DNA from: Erysipelotrichaceae bacterium
GTDB lineage: Bacteria; Bacillota_I; Bacilli_A; Erysipelotrichales; Erysipelotrichaceae
Assembly (NCBI GenBank): GCA_021442745.1
Contig: JABUSI010000005.1
Location: forward strand, 1-11,430
Length of the DNA: 11,430 bases
Direction of reading: 5' to 3'
This document shows, one piece after another, positions 6,679 through 11,430 of this stretch (position 1 is the stretch's first letter; each line of letters starts with the position of its first letter). A program made the position numbers and the translations under genes. Below the pieces are notes generated by a model, which did no database searches, had not been told where the DNA came from, and saw nothing but the letters and a program-made list of their open reading frames with translations.

Positions 6679-8332
6679 AATGCGATTGTTCGCGATAAAC
6701 CCGTGCCGCTTCCGATATACGCGGTACAATCTGTTTTTTCCGTGACAAGACTTCCGGCAAAAACAGATAACCGCCGGTTTCTTCTCCCATACCCTGGAAT
6801 GCAGACTTCATTAAGAAAGCGGCTTCTCCGGTATACAGCAGGTATGAGCCGGATGCATCCACGCAAGAGAAAATCATAACCGCAATGTGGAAACCGTTGG
6901 CATCTACCAAATGCTCCATACTGTGCAATACGTCTTCCCGGATATTACGGATATCATCCAGATCCATGATATTGATCTGACCCAGTGCCACCTTGAACTT
7001 TTCAATCTCAAAGTACTTCAGATCGTTATAGATGATTTCTTCCGGACTCTTGTCGGATACTTCCGCGGACGCCTGTAATACGCCCTTCGCAAATTCATTC
7101 AGATCAATTCCGGCATAATCCGCCAGATACCGTGCCTGCTGAATATCAATCGGCGTGCACGTCGGTGAATGGAAATGCAAGGTATCGGAAATAATGGCAC
7201 CGCACAGGATACCGGCAATTTCCTTCGGCATTACCACACCCTGTTCCGCATAAATACGGGAAATAATGGTACCGCAGCAACCGACCAGCTCGTTCCGGAA
7301 CATTACCGGGGAACTTGTCTTGATACCACCGATCCGATGGTGGTCAATGACTTCCAGAATTTCCGCGTGGGAAGCACCGATAATGGACTGTTCCATTTCG
7401 TTATGGTCAACCAGAATCAGTTTACTGGAATTGTATCTGAATAAATGGTACCGGGAAATCAGACCGACCAAAGCACCCGTATGATCCAGAACCGGATAGG
7501 AACGGAACCGGGACTGGTTGATGGCGACTTTGACGTCTTCCACATAATCGTCATAATGGAAATTGACCAGTTTATTCGTCATAATCAGACTGACCGGAAT
7601 CGCCGTCTGTACCAGCTGTGTTGTCTGATACATATCTTTTTCCGTTACCATATAGGCACAATTGTGTTCTTTGGCATACCGTAACACTTCCAGGGAAGGT
7701 ACATTGCTGCGTGTTGCGATAATGACGGCAGCACCGCATTCAATAGCCCGCATCTGCGTTTCTTTTCTGGCCGATGTTACCACAATCCGGTTTTCAAATT
7801 CCCTGGTATCCCGGTTTAACGCTGTAGAACTGGCAATAAAGATATCGCCGTCCATATGATGTTCCGTCGGTTCAAACGCCAGGCGGGCATTCAGTAATTT
7901 CGCAAAATTCGAAATCGGCGTATGGGAAATCAGTTCCCGCTTCTTTTCGCCCTCTTCCACAATGGTGTTGGTAATATCACTGATGGTTGCCATACCAAGC
8001 AGATGATTTCTGCCGTCTACAACAGCAATCACTTTCTTTTTATATTTCCGCATGATTTCAATGGCTTCGTGCAGCATTCCGGTCGGCGGGATTGTCACAA
8101 CGTCATCAAAATCAATATCCCGTACCCGGGTCCGGATATCCGTCACAAACGGCGGAGCATCCACTCCGAAAGTATCCAGCACAAATTTTGTTTCATTGTT
8201 CACTTCACCGATCCGAATCGCAACGGCATTCTCACCGCACTGCTGTTTCAGATACGCATAGGCAATGGCACTGCAGATTGAGTCGGTATCGGGGTTTTTA
8301 TGCCCGGTGATGTAGATTGCGTCCTTTTTCAT
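6677..8332 (-). CDS. ppaC: Family II (Mn-dependent) inorganic pyrophosphatase with CBS and DRTGG regulatory insert
   Basis: Hydrolyses pyrophosphate to phosphate in the cytoplasm, pulling biosynthetic reactions forward. The 551-residue protein has the DHH-family catalytic motifs: GHKNPDTDS at 10-18, VDHNE at 308-312, DHH at 330-332 and DTLHFHSPT at 383-391. The C-terminal DHHA2 substrate motif SRKKQIVP is at 530-537. Plain family II enzymes have about 310 residues. The extra 240 between the first two motifs fit a CBS repeat (about 70-125), a DRTGG domain (about 130-245) and a second CBS repeat (about 250-300). Studied CBS-pyrophosphatases are inhibited by AMP/ADP and activated by ATP or diadenosine polyphosphates, so energy-state control is expected. 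The ATG at 8332 is preferred over 8353 because AAAGGAG (8338-8344) precedes it. It follows tyrA with a 10-base gap. Confidence 0.96.
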   Translation of the reverse strand: MKKDAIYITGHKNPDTDSICSAIAYAYLKQQCGENAVAIRIGEVNNETKFVLDTFGVDAPPFVTDIRTRVRDIDFDDVVTIPPTGMLHEAIEIMRKYKKKVIAVVDGRNHLLGMATISDITNTIVEEGEKKRELISHTPISNFAKLLNARLAFEPTEHHMDGDIFIASSTALNRDTREFENRIVVTSARKETQMRAIECGAAVIIATRSNVPSLEVLRYAKEHNCAYMVTEKDMYQTTQLVQTAIPVSLIMTNKLVNFHYDDYVEDVKVAINQSRFRSYPVLDHTGALVGLISRYHLFRYNSSKLILVDHNEMEQSIIGASHAEILEVIDHHRIGGIKTSSPVMFRNELVGCCGTIISRIYAEQGVVMPKEIAGILCGAIISDTLHFHSPTCTPIDIQQARYLADYAGIDLNEFAKGVLQASAEVSDKSPEEIIYNDLKYFEIEKFKVALGQINIMDLDDIRNIREDVLHSMEHLVDANGFHIAVMIFSCVDASGSYLLYTGEAAFLMKSAFQGMGEETGGYLFLPEVLSRKKQIVPRISEAARVYREQSH

Positions 8333-8337
8333 AGTGT

Positions 8338-8344
8338 CTCCTTT
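8338..8344 (-). promoter_or_regulatory. ppaC ribosome binding site overlapping the tyrA stop codon
   Basis: AAAGGAG overlaps the tyrA TAA (8343-8345) and lies five bases before the ppaC ATG. This places termination of tyrA and initiation of ppaC under one ribosome footprint and supports coupled translation. It also decides the ppaC start. Confidence 0.75.
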
Positions 8345-9203
8345 ACCGGTCAAATTGAATTCGTCGTTGTGTCGACTGAATGAATTTTTCTTTTAATTCT
8401 GCATAGTCTTCGTCTTCTATCGCCTGTTTCAACGAAGACAATTCCATCTGGAACGCATCGATTTCCCGAATCAGATTCTGTTTGTTTCCGATAAACAATT
8501 CACTCCACATCTGTTCGTTAATCTTCGCAATCCTGGTTAAGTCCCGGAAAGAATCTCCGGTATATTCGTTAATCTGCGGATTTTCGGATGCATTCATCAG
8601 ACTGACCGCAATCGCATGCGTCAGCTGGGATACGTAGGCAATCATCCGGTCATGTTCTTCACAGGTCAGCCGGCTGATTTTTCCAAACCCCAGTTCCTTC
8701 GCAAATTCAACAAAGAACGAAACCGCCTCTTCGCTGTTTTTTTCCGTCGGAGTCAGAATGAAATTCGCTCCTTTGATCATTTCCGTATTGGCATATACCA
8801 CGCCACGCAATTCTCTTCCGCACATCGGATGTGCCGGCACAAATTCCAGATCTTTACGTAACGATGTCTGTATCGGTTCCACCACATTGGCTTTCACTCC
8901 GGAAATATCACTCAGATATGCCCCGGATTTCATATATTTCTGGTTTTCCAGAATCCAGTTCACACAGGTTCTCGGATACACGCACGAAATGATTACATCC
9001 GCATCCGTAATCAAAGAAACTTCATTCACAATGCCGCCTCTTTGAATGTATCCGTGTTTCAGCGCATAATCAATTGTTGTTGAATCAATATCGATTCCGT
9101 CCACCGCATATCCCCGTTCCGACAGTGCTTTCGCGTACGAACCGCCCATCAGACCGAGTCCTACGATCAGAAACCGCGTATTTCCGTGTTTCATTGTCCG
9201 CAT
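8343..9203 (-). CDS. tyrA: Prephenate dehydrogenase
   Basis: Oxidatively decarboxylates prephenate to 4-hydroxyphenylpyruvate, the committed tyrosine step. The 286-residue protein opens with a Rossmann fold, LIVGLGLMGGSYAKAL (12-27), followed by VDGIDID (34-40). The acidic residue at the end of the second strand (Asp38 or Asp40) suggests NAD+ use. PAHPMCGRE (123-131) supplies the conserved substrate-pocket His125, and SQLTHAIAVSLM (192-203) supplies His196. The protein ends without an ACT or chorismate mutase domain, so it is the monofunctional short type. Arogenate dehydrogenase is a possible alternative. The start is uncertain: ATG at 9203 or at 9194, the latter with a G-rich CGGGG at a better distance. 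It is divergent from pheA and upstream of ppaC, probably in one transcript. Confidence 0.94.
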   Translation of the reverse strand: MRTMKHGNTRFLIVGLGLMGGSYAKALSERGYAVDGIDIDSTTIDYALKHGYIQRGGIVNEVSLITDADVIISCVYPRTCVNWILENQKYMKSGAYLSDISGVKANVVEPIQTSLRKDLEFVPAHPMCGRELRGVVYANTEMIKGANFILTPTEKNSEEAVSFFVEFAKELGFGKISRLTCEEHDRMIAYVSQLTHAIAVSLMNASENPQINEYTGDSFRDLTRIAKINEQMWSELFIGNKQNLIREIDAFQMELSSLKQAIEDEDYAELKEKFIQSTQRRIQFDR

Positions 9204-9220
9204 CCCCGATTCTTTTCTTT

Positions 9221-9275
9221 ATCATATCATAAATTGCACATTTTCGTTGTGCAATCCGTATGAATTGCATAAAAT
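9221..9275. promoter_or_regulatory. tyrA-pheA divergent promoter region with perfect inverted repeat
   Basis: ATTGCACA (9233-9240) and TGTGCAAT (9248-9255) are perfect 8-base inverted repeats around a 7-base spacer. A third related half, ATTGCAT, lies at 9264-9270. For pheA, TAAAAT (9270-9275) sits 17 bases after TTGTGC (9247-9252). For tyrA, TATGAT-like -10 hexamers (9221-9226 or 9226-9231) lie on the minus strand, the second 17 bases from TTGCAC (9249-9254). The repeat thus covers both weak -35 elements. No T-box or leader attenuator fits, since the pheA leader would be under 20 bases. The regulator is unknown. Confidence 0.55.
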
Positions 9276-9297
9276 AGAGTAGAAAGTTGGTGGTAGT

Positions 9298-10368
9298 ATG
9301 AACACATTGGAAGAAGCTCGTCTTATAATCAACGAGACCGACGAGAAGATTGCCGAATTGTTTGAACGCCGGATGGAAGCGGTCAGACAGGTTGCTTTGT
9401 ATAAGAAGGAGCACAATCTCCCGATTTTCGATCCGTCAAGGGAAGACTATCTGCTGAACAAAAATCTGAAATATCTTCACAACGAAGAACTGACCGAATA
9501 CTACAGGGATTTTCAGAAACATACGATGGAAGTATCCAAGAAGTATCAGGCTTCCCTGGTATCGCAGAAGAAAATCGGCTATCAGGGTATCATCGGGGCA
9601 TTCTCCCACATTGCCGCCTTATCACTGTATCCGTATGACAACCTGATTTCGTATCCCAGCTTTGAAACCATTTTTGAAGCCGTACAGAACGATTTACTGG
9701 ACTACGGACTGATTCCTTTTGAGAACTCCTTAACGGGTGACGTTGCGGACGTAATGGATTTATGCCGCCGGTACGACATGCACATCAGTTGCATCTACCA
9801 TCTGAAAATCAATCAGAACCTGCTGGTGAAACCGGGAACGAGATTAGAAGACATCCGTCAGGTATATTCCCATCCGCAGGCATTGAGCCAATGTGCTTTG
9901 TTTCTGAAAAACCGTCCGTGGGATCTGGTATCGTATGCCAATACCGCTCTGGCAGCCAAGTTCGTTTCCGAACAGGATCATAACAGCTATGCGGCGATTG
10001 CCTCCGAAGAAACCGCAAGAATATACAATCTGGAAATTCTTGCCGGACAGATTAATTCCAACACCACCAACACCACCCGCTTTATCGTTATCTCGAAAAA
10101 GGAAATGAAACCGGCAACGCATTTCAACGTGCAGTTTACGGTAAATCATACGGCAGGTGCCCTGGCAAAAGTCATTGATGCCATCCGGGATGCCCATTGC
10201 AATATGGAATGCATCAAGAGTTTCCCGCAGAAGGATGTTCCGTGGGCATATTATTTCTACATAGAACTGGAAGGGAACCTGTTTGAAGAAAAGAATCAGC
10301 AATTAATCGAATCCATGAAAGCCCATTGTCTGGAATTCAAAGTGATGGGCTCGTATGAAAAGAAATAA
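9298..10368 (+). CDS. pheA: Bifunctional chorismate mutase / prephenate dehydratase (P-protein)
   Basis: Converts chorismate to prephenate and then to phenylpyruvate for phenylalanine synthesis. The 356-residue protein has three parts: an AroQ-type helical chorismate mutase (about 1-87, RLIINETDEKIAELFERRM); a prephenate dehydratase domain (about 92-268) with GYQGIIGAFSH, PFENSLTGDV, SHPQALSQC and the catalytic TRF motif (Thr260-Arg-Phe); and a C-terminal ACT domain (about 275-354). The ACT GAL motif is kept (287-289). The usual ESRP Phe-binding motif reads KSFP (307-310), so feedback inhibition by Phe may differ from the standard enzyme. As TyrA here lacks a mutase domain, this protein probably makes prephenate for both branches unless another mutase exists elsewhere. 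The ATG at 9298 has only a modest GGTGG upstream. It is divergent from tyrA and 13 bases before the aminotransferase. Confidence 0.95.
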   Translation: MNTLEEARLIINETDEKIAELFERRMEAVRQVALYKKEHNLPIFDPSREDYLLNKNLKYLHNEELTEYYRDFQKHTMEVSKKYQASLVSQKKIGYQGIIGAFSHIAALSLYPYDNLISYPSFETIFEAVQNDLLDYGLIPFENSLTGDVADVMDLCRRYDMHISCIYHLKINQNLLVKPGTRLEDIRQVYSHPQALSQCALFLKNRPWDLVSYANTALAAKFVSEQDHNSYAAIASEETARIYNLEILAGQINSNTTNTTRFIVISKKEMKPATHFNVQFTVNHTAGALAKVIDAIRDAHCNMECIKSFPQKDVPWAYYFYIELEGNLFEEKNQQLIESMKAHCLEFKVMGSYEKK

Positions 10369-10375
10369 AGGAGTA
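10369..10375 (+). promoter_or_regulatory. Ribosome binding site of the aminotransferase gene, next to the pheA stop codon
   Basis: AAAGGAG-type sequence (AGGAG immediately after the pheA TAA) lies about eight bases before the ATG at 10382. As with tyrA-ppaC, the stop codon and the next ribosome binding site are packed together, which supports one transcript and coupled translation. Confidence 0.65.
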
Positions 10376-10381
10376 CAGATT

Positions 10382-11430
10382 ATGTCTTTTGTAAAAGAAA
10401 ACGCAAACCTGGTAAAGATTGAAGATACGGTATTCAAAATCGTAAAACTCGCAAAGAAAGCCAAGGAACAATACGGACCGGATGCCGTGGTAGACGCTAC
10501 CATCGGTTCCTTATACGGAGAAGACGGCACACTGGTTGCCTACAATACCGTATTCGATACCTTAAACGGAATTTCCTCCCGTACCAAAGCTGCCTATGCC
10601 GGCAGTTTTACCGGAAACGACAACTACCGCGAACAGGTATGCAACTGGTTATTCGGTGACATTCATCTGAATCTAGCAAAAACCGTCATCGCTACACCGG
10701 GTGGAACCGGTGCCGTCAATATGACCATGACCTGCTGTCTGCAACCGGGACAAACCGTATTGCTGCCGGAAGTTGCCTGGGGTTCCTACAAACTGATGGC
10801 ACAGGAATACGGCCTGCAGACAAAAACGTATTCTTTGTTTGAAAACGATGCGTTCCATCTGAACGATTTCCGTTTGCAATGCAAGGAAGTCATGGATGCG
10901 CAGCACAAGTTAGTCGTTGTCATCAATGACCCTTGTCATAACCCGACCGGGTATTCCTTAACCGGCGAAGAATGGGAAGGCGTCATCAGTATATTGAATG
11001 AATGCGGTAAACAGGGACCGGTCATCTTACTGAACGATATTGCTTATCTTGATTATTCCTACAACCTGAACACCGTACACAAATACATGGAAAACTTCAA
11101 CAACATTTCCGACCGGGTAGCCGTCGTCATCGCTTTCAGTTGTTCCAAGACGTTAACTTCCTACGGTTTACGAATCGGTGCCGCCGTCGTTCTTGCGCAG
11201 CATCAACAGGACGTCGACACGATGGAAACCGTCTTTGAAAAGATGGCACGCTGTGCATGGAGCAACATCAATAACTCCGGTATGGAAAACTTTGTACAGG
11301 TAACAACGACACACAGGGAACAGTTCGAAAAAGAAAAAGCCGTATACATCGATTATCTTAAGAAACGTTCTTCCATCCTCGTGGAAGAAGCCAGACAATG
11401 CGGATTACCGATTTATCCGTACAAAGAAGG
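10382..11430 (+). CDS. Class I/II PLP-dependent aminotransferase, N-terminal part (3' end beyond window)
   Basis: A fold-type I aminotransferase running off the right edge (349 complete codons seen; family length is about 400-430). Visible motifs are the PLP-phosphate loop ATPGGTGAV (104-112), NDPCHNPTG (182-190, like the CHNPTG of AspC/TyrB-type enzymes), LLNDIAYLDY (217-226, with Asp219 and Tyr222 contacting the cofactor) and FSCSKTLTSYGLRIG (252-266). In the last of these, Lys256 should form the Schiff base and Arg264 bind phosphate. The substrate-carboxylate Arg near the C terminus is outside the window. It follows pheA with a 13-base gap and its own ribosome binding site, so it is probably cotranscribed. 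Transamination of phenylpyruvate and 4-hydroxyphenylpyruvate to Phe and Tyr is the likely role. Aspartate aminotransferase activity cannot be excluded from sequence alone. Confidence 0.9.
   Translation, partial: MSFVKENANLVKIEDTVFKIVKLAKKAKEQYGPDAVVDATIGSLYGEDGTLVAYNTVFDTLNGISSRTKAAYAGSFTGNDNYREQVCNWLFGDIHLNLAKTVIATPGGTGAVNMTMTCCLQPGQTVLLPEVAWGSYKLMAQEYGLQTKTYSLFENDAFHLNDFRLQCKEVMDAQHKLVVVINDPCHNPTGYSLTGEEWEGVISILNECGKQGPVILLNDIAYLDYSYNLNTVHKYMENFNNISDRVAVVIAFSCSKTLTSYGLRIGAAVVLAQHQQDVDTMETVFEKMARCAWSNINNSGMENFVQVTTTHREQFEKEKAVYIDYLKKRSSILVEEARQCGLPIYPYKE

Noticed and set aside
9233..9255. Inverted repeat as a transcription terminator
   Set aside because: No U-tract follows on either strand, and it sits on the promoter side of both genes, so an operator is the better reading.
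1..11430. Mobile element, phage, defence or toxin-antitoxin system, CRISPR array, tRNA or rRNA
   Set aside because: No transposase, integrase, regularly spaced repeats, target duplications or RNA gene signatures were seen. The genes are housekeeping and the codon style looks uniform across the window.

Overview
The window is a compact stretch of ordinary bacterial chromosome, most likely from a low-to-mid GC Bacillota (Firmicutes). An Erysipelotrichia- or Clostridia-like anaerobe is my best guess. The reasons are strong AGGAGG-type ribosome binding sites, TATAAT-type promoters with very short leaders, intrinsic terminators with U-tracts, and protein subfamilies typical of that phylum: short clostridial-type aconitase, HADHG-type citrate synthase, CBS/DRTGG pyrophosphatase and Mrp-NifX fusion. 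I see eleven protein genes, two of them cut by the window ends. There are no RNA genes, mobile elements, CRISPR arrays or gene-free stretches over 300 bases; the longest gap is about 130 bases.

Region 1 (1-3326) encodes the three steps from oxaloacetate and acetyl-CoA to 2-oxoglutarate. Aconitase (minus strand, cut at the left edge) is divergent from a tightly coupled citrate synthase - NAD-type isocitrate dehydrogenase pair. The 91-base divergent promoter region carries CTGT/ACAG half-sites that could be a shared operator. The likely role is making 2-oxoglutarate for glutamate and nitrogen assimilation.

Region 2 (3299-5910) holds an XRE/Cro-type repressor with a 17-base palindrome upstream, then an Mrp/NBP35-type Fe-S carrier ATPase fused to a NifX-like domain with a His/Cys-rich tail. 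This ATPase is divergent from a DJ-1/PfpI family protein.

Region 3 (5890-11430) is an aromatic amino acid locus. On the minus strand lie tyrA (prephenate dehydrogenase), ppaC (CBS/DRTGG family II pyrophosphatase) and, beyond a hairpin terminator, yaaA (peroxide-stress protein). On the plus strand lie pheA (chorismate mutase-prephenate dehydratase-ACT) and a class I/II aminotransferase cut by the right edge. tyrA and pheA share a 94-base divergent promoter region with a perfect 8-base inverted repeat. PheA supplies chorismate mutase activity, and TyrA and PheA split prephenate toward Tyr and Phe. The aminotransferase probably makes the final amino acids.

I did not find a clearly new biological system. 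The points most worth a second look are the two shared divergent operators, the terminator placed directly before the yaaA ribosome binding site, the altered Phe-binding motif in the PheA ACT domain, and the metal-binding ends of the Mrp fusion. All functional calls rest on motif reading only.
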